Shown: piece by piece, positions 18,054 to 27,809 of the stretch
How positions within the stretch are numbered: the stretch's first letter is position 1
Layout: each line of letters opens with the position of its first letter
Source of the DNA: Bacteroidetes bacterium GWF2_38_335
Lineage (GTDB): Bacteria; Bacteroidota; Bacteroidia; Bacteroidales; GWF2-38-335
Length of the DNA: 64,000 bases
Assembly (NCBI GenBank): GCA_001769535.1
Contig: MEOH01000027.1
Span: forward strand, 282,553 to 346,552
Direction of reading: 5' to 3'
Made by a program: the position numbers and the translations under genes
Notes under the pieces: model-generated
The model's input: the letters and a program-made list of their open reading frames with translations, nothing else
The model's database searches: none
Told to the model about the DNA's origin: nothing

Positions 18054-21000
18054 TTATCTTAATAAGGTTACATCTCCTGTTTTAACAAACCGTTCGCCAT
18101 TGCCGCAAACGTAAGTAGCTTTCCAGACATAAACGTCCTGTTTACTGAGTTCATCGCGATACATTCCATCCCATCCCTCATCGGGTTCATAGCTTACAAA
18201 AATCAACTCACCCCATCTGTTGAAGATTTCAAGGCGGTACTCAATCACACCCTTATAAATTGGCTTAAACACTGTGTTTTCACTCCTCATTGCTCCACCT
18301 GGCGCAAAGGCATTGGGGTAAATAACCTGACAATCGGTTTGTGCAAGTATTGCTTCATTAAGGAGCATGGAATCCACACATCCATCAGGTGAAATCACAT
18401 ACAGATAAACATCATACAGTCCTTCGGCAGCATAAGCATGTGTTGGCTGGAAGGCAGTATCGTTGGCACCGTCACCAAAGTCCCAGTAATAATGCTCTCC
18501 GTTTTCTGAAAGATTAAAGAAAGTAACATACTCATCAGGGATAGCTACGACTGTGGGTATTGGTTTAAAATATGCCAATGGTTGTTCATATACCGTGATT
18601 GTCCTTGATTCGGCAAGTGCCTCCTCTCCATGGTATCCGATAACTTTGAGTGTAACAATGTAAATACCCGGGTTATGGAAGGTATGTGAGGGAGTTTCAA
18701 GGTAAGAAGTTCCTCCATCGCCAAAATTCCACTCATAATTTGTGGCATACAAAGTATTGTTTTCAAAATCTACTGTAAAGGGTGCACAACCTGAAGCATC
18801 CGGTTCAAAAGCGGGATAAGGAGGAGGAGCGTCAATAATTATTGTGTATGAAAGAGTATCTGCACAATGATCACCGGTGGCAATTAATGTTATTTCATAC
18901 TCATTCCAGGTTGCATAGGTATGTGTTACCGGTTCTGATACAGTGCTTCCTGTTTCGTCACCAAATGTCCACTGGTAATCCCATTCACCCGATGTGTGAT
19001 TTGCAATTGAGACTGTTGTAGAAGGATAAACCTGATAGGTGGGTGTTGCGGTGAAATCGGCAACCGGAGTAGCCCAAACGGTTATCTGATTGATAAAAGT
19101 ATCCTGACAACCATATTCAGAAGTTGCAACCAAACCAACATTGTAAATTGCATCATTCAGTGTAAAATTGGTGAATGTATGGAAGGGATCCGATTCACCC
19201 GATGAAGCACCATCGCCAAAATGCCAGTAATAGCTTTCTGCACCCTGAGACATATTTGTAAAATTAACAGTCAGGGGACTGCATCCCTCGGTATAGCAGA
19301 TAAAACCTGCTTCAACGTCGGGGTAAATAGTTACTGCCTGATCTTCAAAATCTTCACAACCAAAATCATTTGTAACATAAAGATCCAGAAAATAGGTAGC
19401 TGTTAACCCGCTGTAATTTCCGTAAGTATGGTTTATAATTGCATTGCTTGTTGTATCGGATGTACCGTCGCCAAAATCCCAGTAATAATGATCAGCGCCC
19501 TGACTACTATTTGAAATGATGGCGCTAAACGGACTGCATCCTGTAATTTCATTTATTGAAAAAACACCCTGAGGTGTCGGGTAGATGGTAATGCCAATTG
19601 CTACTGAGTCATAACAACCATATTCAGAAGTTGCAACAAGCATGGTTGTATTGGTTTCAACGTTTACGGGATCAAGGTTAAAGAAGGTATGGACCGGGTC
19701 TTCATCATTTGATGTTCCTCCGTCGCCAAAATCCCAGTCATAAGTAACCGCTCCTGTAGAATAATTATTGAATTCCACTTCAAGTGGATGACAACCGGTA
19801 GTTTCAGCAATGATGATCGGGGTGACTTCGGGGTAAACAGTGATCTGATGCCATGCAGTATCAATACAGCCACCACTGTTTGAGGTTGTAAGGATGATAT
19901 CGTATGTAACAGGGTTTAGCGTTGCATTGACAAAAACATGATCAAATTCGGCATCAGAAGTTGCAGAAGATGTTCCGTCATCAAACTGCCAGTTGTAGGT
20001 TCCAACAGCCAGCGATGAATTTTCAATATGTACATTAAACGGTGAGCATCCTGAACTGCTGTTTATGGTGAACACTGCCTGCGGACGGGCAAATACAGTA
20101 ACATCCTGATAAGCTGTATCGGGACAACCGTAGGTTGAGAGTGTAACCAGGTAAGCATGATAGGTAGTATCATTCAAACTTGGATTGATATAAGTATGAG
20201 TCGGACCGTTGTTGGTTGAAGTATTACCATCGCCAAAATACCAGAAATAGGATACTGACCCCATTGATTGGTTAACAAAGGTTGCTGTAAATGGAGTACA
20301 GCCATCAGTATTGACTGCAAAATCGGCCATAATTTCCGGAAAAATATCAACTGTTTGCATAACCATATCCATACAACCAAAACTATTGGAAACAGTCAAC
20401 TGAATTTCATATGTTTGAAGCAGACCTGTAAGATTTTCATAATGATGGGTAAATGTGGTGCCGGGAACTGAGGATGTTGATCCGTCACCAAAATCCCACA
20501 AATAAGTTGTTGCACCTGATGAGGCATTGGTAATCGTAGCATCATAGGGTGAGCATCCGGCAGAGTTGAGTATACCGTAGTTCGCATCCGGCTTGGGATG
20601 GACAGTTATGTTATAGGTTGCAGTATCAAGACAGCCATAGATTGATGAGGAAATCAGTTGCGTTGTATAGATGATGTTCATAAAACCATTGTTCACAAAA
20701 GTATGGGATGGATTGGTATTTGTTGAGGTGCTTCCATCCCCAAAATCCCAATAATATGCATCTGTGCCCATGGATGCATTGGTAAAATCAACCTCGAGGG
20801 GTGAGCAACCAATGGTATCGGAGATATAGAAACCCGAGTGTGATGCCGGATAAACATTGATGGTTTTTGAAGTAACGCTGGTACAGCCGTTCGGACTTTC
20901 GGCCACAAGCTGCACATTATAACTTACCGGTGATAATCCCGGGTTAAAAAATGTATGGGTAAAGTTTGGCGAGGCAGTAGTGCTGGTCGTTCCGTCACCG

Positions 21001-24000
21001 AAATTCCAGGTGTATGTTGTTGCCCCGAAGGATGTATTTTCGAATGCCACAATCAGTGGAGTACAGCCATTCATGGTATCCACGGTGAAATCTGCTACCG
21101 GAGAAGGATGTATTACCAAATCATGTTCTGTTGTATCAGTACATCCAAAGAATGTAGTTGTTACCAATTCAACTGTATAGGTAGTATCAAACAACGAAGT
21201 GCTGGTATATGGATGCCATGCATAAGCACCAGCCATTTGAGAAGTGCCATCGCCATAAAACCATTCGTAGGAATATTCACCCGGAACAGTTGCAAGTGCA
21301 ATCATAGAAGGGTTGCAAGCCGAATCGGGCGTGATGGTAAAATCATACTCGGGGTTTGGAAAGACTGTTACATAAACATTGGTCGAATCGACACATCCAA
21401 AGGGAGAAAATGCAGTAAGCACCACGTTGAAATACATGATAAATGAAGTGTCATTTACAAAGGAATGGCTTGGTGCAGCGAGCGTTGAATTGGGAGTTCC
21501 GTCATGGAAATTCCATGAATAGGATGCTGCTCCGGTTGACATGTTAAAGAAATCAACGACAAGCGGACTGCAGTCGGGCATTGCGTTTGAGGTTATAGCA
21601 GCCATGGGGTCGGGATGCACGGTAATCGGAATAATTAATGTGTCGGAGCAACCTGCCGGTGAATATCCGATCAAAGTAACATTGTAAACCATGTCATTTG
21701 GACTGGTATTGATGAATGTATGCGAGGGAGATGGAATAATTGAAGTTACTCCGTCGCCAAAATTCCACCAATAGCTTGATGCTCCAGTTGTATTATTTGT
21801 AAAAGTGACTGTCATCAGGTTGCATCCGGCAGTAGCGCTGGGGATGACATCAAAAAGCGGTATAGGATCAACAACTATTTTAAAGGTATCTGAATTGGAA
21901 CAATCATCTGTTGTAACGGTCAGAATAACATCATAGTTACCCGGACCGGCATAGATATGGGTCGGGTTTTGCAGTATGCTTGTTCCCCCGTCACCAAATT
22001 CCCAGTACCAGGAAATTATTGTGTCATCAGCAACTGTGGATATATCTTGAAAATAAGTTGGTGTCATCGCGCAAAGACCATCAATCATTGCCTCTGCATC
22101 GGGTGTTGGCAAAATGCTGATGCTGTTTACCTGCCAATCGGTACAGTTATAAACATCAGTCACATAAAGTGAAACATCGTATGAGCCGGGCAATTCATAT
22201 AACTGTGGAGCGGGGGCCTGGTTAACGTCTGAAAAACCGTTACCGAACAACCAAAACCAGTCAACTGCTCCGATAGATTCATCCGCAAAAATCACCAAAT
22301 CACCTGAGCAATCAGGTGAATATGAAAAGTCGGCGATTGGAAGCGGGTGCAGTGTTACCTGCTGAACAATTGTATCAGTACATCCGATATTTGAAAACAC
22401 AACAAGCTGAACATCGTAAATTCCGGGCGAAGTAAAAGCATTCACGGCATTTTGTGTATACGCATGAGTAAGTCCGAAATCCCATTCATTAAATAAAATG
22501 TACCCTTCACTGACCGTTGATGTATTTGTAAATAAAATATTCTGATATAGACAAACAGTATCTGAAAAATCAAAATCAGCAACCGGATTCACTCCAAAGT
22601 TAATCAGGGTTGTGTCAGAAACCGGAAAACAATCACCGTTATTTGTTGATGTAAGTACCAGAATGACATTGCCGTTCAGAAGATCTGCGGCAGTTACATT
22701 ATAAATGGCATTCAGGTTAGAGGCAGACGGAGAGAATGTTCCTGTTCCGTTCACTGTTGACCAAATTCCGGTTGTTGCACCAAGCGAGACACTTCCATGA
22801 AGCTGTACGCCGGTCACTACCGAACAGATGATCTGATCATCGCCGGCGTCAACCAGGGGGGCCGGAGTAATGGTAATCCGCATGGTATCCCTCACCGGAA
22901 TACAGGTATTGGTCGAGGTGAAAATTATTGTTACAAATCCATTTAAAGCATCGTTTGCGGTAGGCATATAGGTTGTTGTCAGACTGGTATTTGAGGGTGT
23001 AAATACACCGGTTCCATTGGGTGTTGACCATTCGCCTGTTCCGGGATCGCCAAAAACAACACCGTTCAATAAAGTATTCGGGTCATTTGCACAGACAGTC
23101 TGGTCAGGACCTGCATTGACCGCCGGAATATCAGTTATTGTAACAAGGATGGTATCGGTAACCGGATAACAATCGCCGTTATTTGTTGAAGTTAATAGGA
23201 GATAAACATATTCGTTTACCAGATCAGCAGAGCCAAGAAAATAAGTGCAAGTCAAACTAGACGGAGAAGGGAAAAACATTCCCGAACCAAGTGTTGACCA
23301 GGTTCCGTTGATGGTTGGCCCGCTTACACTTCCGGTTAGTGTAACAGAAGTCACTCCTTCGCAGATAAATAAATCGGCACCCGCATTAACATTTGGTCCG
23401 TCATAAAATGAAACTGTCATAATATCGGTTACAGGGAGACATAAACCATTTCCTGTTGAAGTCAGTGTAAGTTGGACCGAACCGGCCAATACATCAGCAG
23501 CTGAAGGATTATAGGTTGCATTTAAGACAATATTTGATGGTGAAAACGAACCTGTGCCTGAAGTGGTCCATATTCCTCCGGTTGCAATGGTTACAGAGCC
23601 GGAAAGATCTACTGACGGATTGTTTTCACATGCAATCTGGTCAGGACCTGCATTAACAACGGGAGCTGGTTGGATGGTTAAAAGCACCTGATCTGCCGAG
23701 GGGTCACAACTGCCATTGTTAATTGAAACAAGGGTAAGATTTACCGATCCGGCTGCAATATCAACAGATCCTGGCGTATAGGTTGCATTCAGGGCATAAG
23801 CATCGGGTGAAAAAGTGCCGTTTCCCGGGGTAGTCCACATTCCCTGACCTGATCCGCCGGAGATGATACCGGCAAGTACTGCAGAATTATTGGCACAGAC
23901 AATTTGATTTGGTCCGGCATTAGCAACGGGTGGAGGCACAATATTTACGGTCATTGTTGCCTGTGAAGGATCGCAGGCACCGTTATTAACTGAAGTCAGC

Positions 24001-26996
24001 GTAAGTACAACTGTCCCAAGAAACAAATCCCCCGGTGAAGGCATATATACAGCATTCAGATCATTGGCATTGGGAAAGAACACTCCTGTTCCCGAGCTTG
24101 TCCAAACCCCGGGCAATGCCCATGATGACACTACTCCGTCAAGGTAAACATCGGGGTCACTTTGGCAAACAACCTGATCGGGCCCTGCATCAACAAAGGG
24201 AGCCCCGGTAATGGTCAGGGTAAGCTGATCAGCTTCCGGAATACAGGCATCAGTTGCTGTAAGGGTAAGGATAACACTTCCTGCAGCAGTATCAGCCATA
24301 CTTGGCACATATACTGCATTAAGATCGGTAGCATCGGGGACGAAATAACCGGTTCCGCTTGATGTCCAGATTCCAGTTTCGGCACCCTGAATAACCACAC
24401 CATTGAGCGAGGCAGTCTGGTTTCCGCAAATTGTCTGATCAGGACCTGCATCAACAATTGGCTCTGATGTCATAATGATTTGGGTAACATCCAAGACGGG
24501 CAGACAACTGCCGTTATTGGTTGAGGTAAGGGTAATTGTTACCGAGCCGGCGGCAGTATCAGCATTACTGAGGTAATATGTGGCATTGAGGGTTCCGGGG
24601 CCCGGACTAAAAGACCCTGTGCCCATCGAAGTCCAAAGTCCGGTTGAAGCACCGGCAGATACAACCCCGTCGAGAGCAGCAGAAGTTTCACCATAGCAAA
24701 TATAATAAGGGCCGTTTGCGTTTACGTATGGCGCAGGGGTATAGGTGATATTCATTTGATCGGTAACCACGGTACATCCGTCAGTAGATGAAAGAGTCAG
24801 AATAATGAATCCGGCAGCAGTATCCGCTGATGAGGGGACATAGTTTGCATTCAGTGTGGTTGCATTTGGAACAAAAGTGCCAGTTCCCGAGCTGGTCCAT
24901 ATTCCCTGGGTTGCACCATTTGTAACAACACCCGAGAGGGTGACAGTTCCATTATTTGAACAGACAATCTGGTTGGGACCCGCAAATACAACGGGTTCGG
25001 GTAAAATCGTAACAACTAAGTTATCGTAAGCAGGAACACAGGTTCCGTTATTTGTTGAGGTCAGGATTAAGGTAAATGATCCCAGTGAATAGTCATAAGC
25101 ACTCGGGTAATATGTTGCATTGAGAAAAGTATGATTTGGATTGAATACTCCGGTTCCATCGGGTGAGGTCCAGATTCCTGTTCCCGAACCGCCGGTAATA
25201 GTTCCATTAAGATAAACGGGATCAAAATTACAAATGGTTATATTTGGTCCGGCATTGGCAACCGGCACATCAAGCAGGGAAATAACCAATTGATCGGAAA
25301 CCGGATTACAGCTTCCGTTATTAGTTGAGGTTAAGGTTAAGGTAACACTCCCGGCAGTGACATCCCCCGCACCAAAGTTATAATTTGTATTGAGGTTTGT
25401 GGCAGCCGGAGAGAAAAATCCAGAACCTGAAGTTGTCCAAAGACCTGTAGAAGTTGCTCCTGAAATTACACCACTAATGGAAGTTCCAATATCTGTTTCA
25501 CAAACTAAAAGATCAGGTCCGGCATTCACATAGGGTGCCGGCAATATGTTTAAAACAAGGTTATCAAAAATGGGAGCACATCCGTTCGTTGCAGTAAAGG
25601 TGAGTATTACTGTTCCGTTTGCAGTATCCAGACTACTTGGAGTATACAATGCATTCCATGAAGTTGCTGTTGGAGAAAATGATCCGGTTCCTGAAGAAGT
25701 CCAAATTCCTGCTGTTGCATTTAGAATGTTACCCGAAATGCTAACAACACTGTTATTTGCACATACAGTTAAATCGGGTCCGGCAGTAACAATGGGCTCA
25801 GGCAAAAAGGTCACGGTCATCATGTCTGTAACCGCAGGACAACCGCCATTGCCTGTGGTGGTGAGATACAGAGTAAGAGTGCCAGCAGCAATTTCAGCAG
25901 CGGTTGGAGTATAAACTGCATTGAGTGAAGTAATAGAAGGAACAAAAATACCTGTGCCACCCGACCATATTCCGCCAGTAGCTGTACCCACTGCTCCGGT
26001 TAAAGAAACATCGGGGTCATTAATACAAACTATTTGATCAGGTCCGGCATTGGCAGTAATTGGAGCCAGATGCTGTGTAACAATAACCACATCGGTAACC
26101 GGCGGACAAACCGTTTGGTCGGTTACCGAAACGGTATAAGTTCCTACGCCAACCATAATTGACTGTGTTGTTTCTCCGGTACTCCATAGATATTCGTAAG
26201 GCGGGTGACCTCCTGTAGGGTATGCCGTTATGGTTGCATTTGTAGCGCCAAAACAAACAACCGGATTATCGGGGAGGATATTTACAAATCGGTCATCATA
26301 AAAATAAACCCTAACGGTATCTGTAGTCATAAAACCGCTACACGGTCCTTCCATTGCACCGCTGACTTCAAAATCAATATAAGGAGGATAACCGGCTAAA
26401 ACCTGAACATTTGCTGTGTCGCAGCCGACAGTACAATCCAGATAAGAATTATATTGACCATAAATACCGGGGTAAATAGAGTTCCAGACGATTGACGGCT
26501 CATCAAGCCCGGTAGCCCATATCATTCCGGTACAGCCATCGGCCACGCCGATATCGGGAGAAGCCTGAACAATCTCTGAAACGGTGATACTATACTGACT
26601 CAGGTCGGCACCCGGTTTACAATAAACAATACAATGAGGACCGACACCAGTAATGCAAAGAGGCTCTCCAACAGAAACATGGGGGCCACATTCGTATTGA
26701 TATTCCTGTCCGGGAGGAATGGGAGGTGTTGCAATATTAAAAGAAATAAGGTCGGCATCAGGATGTGTTATGACAATAAACCGAAGGCATCGCATTCCGG
26801 GGTTAATGCAACACTCACCTTCACGTTGGGTATCAGGGCTGATCCAAGTAGCGTTTGGACTGGATGACAGGTCAACATAAAATGTCGTAGTATGATCACA
26901 TGTATCACACTGAGCATTGGCATGTTGAGTGGCTATAATAAAAAAAATGAGTGTGGGGAGAAGCCGCCATAACACCCATTTTGTTTTTGCTTTCAT
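18054..26996 (-). CDS. Giant PKD-repeat adhesin with T9SS type B (gliding-motility-associated) sorting domain
   Basis: About 2,980 residues from ATG 26996, which begins a signal peptide (MKAKTKWVLWRLLPTLIFF, ending ANAQ); the upstream TTG at 27038 is rejected. Order: a Cys-rich N-terminal domain (about 25-220, with CDTCDH and GECC motifs), one SprB-like unit (about 245-300), thirteen units of ~89 residues beginning xVNAGPDQxVC (312-1470), seventeen PKD-like units of ~83 residues with WDFGDG cores (1471-2888), and a type B CTD beginning CQVIYPNAFAPGG with FNRWGELIF, WDG and VYVWK motifs. Type B CTDs direct export through T9SS and usually need a PorP/SprF partner, which is the next gene. It is most likely a long surface filament for adhesion or gliding; ligand unknown. 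No frame disruption is seen over 9 kb. Confidence 0.92.
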   Translation of the reverse strand: MKAKTKWVLWRLLPTLIFFIIATQHANAQCDTCDHTTTFYVDLSSSPNATWISPDTQREGECCINPGMRCLRFIVITHPDADLISFNIATPPIPPGQEYQYECGPHVSVGEPLCITGVGPHCIVYCKPGADLSQYSITVSEIVQASPDIGVADGCTGMIWATGLDEPSIVWNSIYPGIYGQYNSYLDCTVGCDTANVQVLAGYPPYIDFEVSGAMEGPCSGFMTTDTVRVYFYDDRFVNILPDNPVVCFGATNATITAYPTGGHPPYEYLWSTGETTQSIMVGVGTYTVSVTDQTVCPPVTDVVIVTQHLAPITANAGPDQIVCINDPDVSLTGAVGTATGGIWSGGTGIFVPSITSLNAVYTPTAAEIAAGTLTLYLTTTGNGGCPAVTDMMTVTFLPEPIVTAGPDLTVCANNSVVSISGNILNATAGIWTSSGTGSFSPTATSWNALYTPSSLDTANGTVILTFTATNGCAPIFDNLVLNILPAPYVNAGPDLLVCETDIGTSISGVISGATSTGLWTTSGSGFFSPAATNLNTNYNFGAGDVTAGSVTLTLTSTNNGSCNPVSDQLVISLLDVPVANAGPNITICNFDPVYLNGTITGGSGTGIWTSPDGTGVFNPNHTFLNATYYPSAYDYSLGSFTLILTSTNNGTCVPAYDNLVVTILPEPVVFAGPNQIVCSNNGTVTLSGVVTNGATQGIWTSSGTGTFVPNATTLNANYVPSSADTAAGFIILTLSSTDGCTVVTDQMNITYTPAPYVNANGPYYICYGETSAALDGVVSAGASTGLWTSMGTGSFSPGPGTLNATYYLSNADTAAGSVTITLTSTNNGSCLPVLDVTQIIMTSEPIVDAGPDQTICGNQTASLNGVVIQGAETGIWTSSGTGYFVPDATDLNAVYVPSMADTAAGSVILTLTATDACIPEADQLTLTITGAPFVDAGPDQVVCQSDPDVYLDGVVSSWALPGVWTSSGTGVFFPNANDLNAVYMPSPGDLFLGTVVLTLTSVNNGACDPSQATMTVNIVPPPVANAGPNQIVCANNSAVLAGIISGGSGQGMWTTPGNGTFSPDAYALNATYTPGSVDIAAGSVNLTLVSINNGSCDPSADQVLLTIQPAPVVNAGPDQIACENNPSVDLSGSVTIATGGIWTTSGTGSFSPSNIVLNATYNPSAADVLAGSVQLTLTSTGNGLCLPVTDIMTVSFYDGPNVNAGADLFICEGVTSVTLTGSVSGPTINGTWSTLGSGMFFPSPSSLTCTYFLGSADLVNEYVYLLLTSTNNGDCYPVTDTILVTITDIPAVNAGPDQTVCANDPNTLLNGVVFGDPGTGEWSTPNGTGVFTPSNTSLTTTYMPTANDALNGFVTIIFTSTNTCIPVRDTMRITITPAPLVDAGDDQIICSVVTGVQLHGSVSLGATTGIWSTVNGTGTFSPSASNLNAIYNVTAADLLNGNVILVLTSTNNGDCFPVSDTTLINFGVNPVADFDFSDTVCLYQNILFTNTSTVSEGYILFNEWDFGLTHAYTQNAVNAFTSPGIYDVQLVVFSNIGCTDTIVQQVTLHPLPIADFSYSPDCSGDLVIFADESIGAVDWFWLFGNGFSDVNQAPAPQLYELPGSYDVSLYVTDVYNCTDWQVNSISILPTPDAEAMIDGLCAMTPTYFQDISTVADDTIISWYWEFGDGGTSILQNPTHIYAGPGNYDVILTVTTDDCSNSDTFKIVVDPIPLFDVIPSATAGCNLMTVTFTNNTTGASSYWWNFGDGVTSIIPSPSHTFINTSPNDMVYNVTLIGYSPAGCSDTLIIPITVHPDPMAAITSNAMPDCSPLVVDFFNMSTGAASYSWNFHDGTPNSTLAAPSHSFVNDTSFIMYFNVVLTAFSPFGCVDSTNVYVTVFPNPEYDFTITPDSACNPSMIALATVPGEYSYEWFYGDGTSQMAGAYAWHPYTSTSLFDTTYTVELVTTTFFGCTDTTEHDLVIHPSPVADFTVDTMNGCTPLIVAFENTSFGATTYTWNFGDGTTSTTASPNFTHTFFNPGLSPVSYNVQLVAESPNGCTSVTSKTINVYPASHSGFYISDTIGCSPLEVDFTNASMGTDAYYWDFGDGSTSTNTNPSHTFVNNGFMNIIYTTQLISSSIYGCLDTATYNITVHPKPDANYGILNSAGCSPYDATITNASSGATTYLWDFGDGSTSSVPGTTFTHHYENLTGLLQTYEIQLTVSNSFGCMDMVMQTVDIFPEIMADFAVNTDGCTPFTATFVNQSMGSVSYFWYFGDGNTSTNNGPTHTYINPSLNDTTYHAYLVTLSTYGCPDTAYQDVTVFARPQAVFTINSSSGCSPFNVHIENSSLAVGTYNWQFDDGTSSATSDAEFDHVFVNATLNPVTYDIILTTSNSGGCIDTAWHQITVYPEVTPIIIAETTGCHPLEVEFNNYSTGAVTYDWDFGDGGTSNDEDPVHTFFNLDPVNVETNTTMLVATSEYGCYDSVAIGITIYPTPQGVFSINEITGCSPFSAIISNSSQGADHYYWDFGDGTSDTTSNAIINHTYGNYSGLTATYFLDLYVTNDFGCEDFEDQAVTIYPDVEAGFICYTEGCSPLTVNFTNMSQGAESYYWHFGDGASSGESDPFHTFTNFTLNDAIYNVGLVATSEYGCQDTFINQITVWATPVADFTATPTYQVYPSTTVSIANHTSGEWDYQWTFGDETGSTVSEPVTHTYATWNEYEITLIATGDHCADTLSYTIIIDAPPPYPAFEPDASGCAPFTVDFENNTLYATNYEWNFGDGGTSYLETPSHTFHNPGIYIVTLKVIGYHGEEALAESRTITVYEQPLAYFKPIPTVVAIPDEYVTFFNLSENGEHYYWDFGDGANDTAFQPTHAYAAEGLYDVYLYVISPDGCVDSMLLNEAILAQTDCQVIYPNAFAPGGAMRSENTVFKPIYKGVIEYRLEIFNRWGELIFVSYEPDEGWDGMYRDELSKQDVYVWKATYVCGNGERFVKTGDVTLLR
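18333..22583 (-). repeat. Array of about 17 PKD-like units with two-unit periodicity
   Basis: This coding repeat averages 83 residues (about 250 bp) per unit. Units 9, 11 and 13 resemble each other (SxGCSP near the start, endings such as VDIFPE, ITVYPE, VTIYPD) and units 10, 12 and 14 resemble each other (LVxTSEYGC, endings in a Pro doublet such as ARP, PTP, ATP). This suggests that two-domain blocks were duplicated, not single domains. Confidence 0.75.
22584..26060 (-). repeat. Array of 13 Ig-like units of about 89 residues
   Basis: Thirteen consecutive coding units (about 267 bp each) share the pattern AGPDQ-x-VC, then GxWTSSGTGxFxP, LNAxYxPSxxD, AGSVxLTLTSTNNGxC and a short linker ending in Pro. 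The 1,159 residues divided by 13 give 89.2 per unit. The sixth unit replaces AGPDQ with ANGPY. The units are diverged at DNA level, so the array looks old rather than freshly expanded. Confidence 0.85.
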
Positions 26997-27143
26997 AGTT
27001 TTGGTCTTTCCTTTATGAAGTTTTACGGCAATAAACAAATCAGTGTTACCAATTATGTCAAAGAGTAATAAACAATCTTGATGTTATAAAAAATTGTCAC
27101 CTTTTAACAGATTGCCCGTAAGATATTAATGCGTGGTAAAATA

Positions 27144-27803
27144 TTAAATATTAATCAGTTTCTTTTTAATAGCAAACTTTACCAGGTCAATAATTGAGTT
27201 CATTTCAAGTTTGTGCATGATGTTGGTACGATGGGTTTCAACGGTACGGACGCTGATAAATAATTTATCGGCAATATCTTTGTTTGAGTTGCCTTCGACA
27301 ATCATGGTAAGGATTTCGAGTTCGCGTTGGGTAAGTGCTTCAATTTTTTGGGCAGCCCTTCCTCCGGGGTCTTTTTCCTTTTCAATGTAATCAATGAGCA
27401 GGGTATTGGAAATAGTACCACTGAGAAAATTTTTTCCATCAAAAACATCGTTAATGGAATTGATAATTTCCTGATTGCTGGCTTCCTTGGTCATAAACCC
27501 TTTGGCACCGGCCCTGATGGATTCAAAAATAAACTGCTCATTGGTATGGGCAGTAAAGATAATAACCTTGAGTTCGGGATATTTCTGCTTTAAAATTTCG
27601 GCAACTTCAATTCCTGATTTTTCAGGCAGAGAAATGTCAAGGATTACAACATCGGCTGTGATTGTTTCAAGAAGTGAAATAAGTTTTTCGCCACTTGAAG
27701 CCTCTCCCACAACTTCAATGTTATCAGCATTAAGCAGTGAAATTTTTAAGCCATCCCTGACCACCTGATGGTCATCAACAAGAATTACCCTGATTTTTCT
27801 CAT
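27144..27803 (-). CDS. NarL/LuxR-family response regulator
   Basis: 219 residues. The receiver domain (1-125) has the acidic pair D10/D11, phospho-acceptor D56 (VVILDISLP), T84 and K106. The C-terminal LuxR-type helix-turn-helix (about 150-215) contains LTQRELEIL, SNKDIADKLFISVRTVETH and NIMHKLEMNS. It binds DNA when phosphorylated. It starts 6 bp after the stop of the three-PAS sensor kinase, which is almost certainly its partner. Targets are not visible; the genes on the left are surface proteins, but a regulatory link is speculation. Confidence 0.95.
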   Translation of the reverse strand: MRKIRVILVDDHQVVRDGLKISLLNADNIEVVGEASSGEKLISLLETITADVVILDISLPEKSGIEVAEILKQKYPELKVIIFTAHTNEQFIFESIRAGAKGFMTKEASNQEIINSINDVFDGKNFLSGTISNTLLIDYIEKEKDPGGRAAQKIEALTQRELEILTMIVEGNSNKDIADKLFISVRTVETHRTNIMHKLEMNSIIDLVKFAIKKKLINI

Positions 27804-27809
27804 AGTCTA

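Noticed and set aside
20955-21446. 163-residue ORF on the plus strand within the giant adhesin
   Set aside because: It is antisense to PKD repeats and has no signal, promoter or family motif; such frames arise because the repeats have regular codon use.
25546-25914. 122-residue plus-strand ORF within the 89-residue repeats
   Set aside because: It is antisense to a repeat array and follows the repeat period; no independent support.
22584-26060. CRISPR-like periodicity of about 267 bp
   Set aside because: The periodic units are coding, diverged, in one frame and without short identical repeats or spacers; this is a protein repeat.
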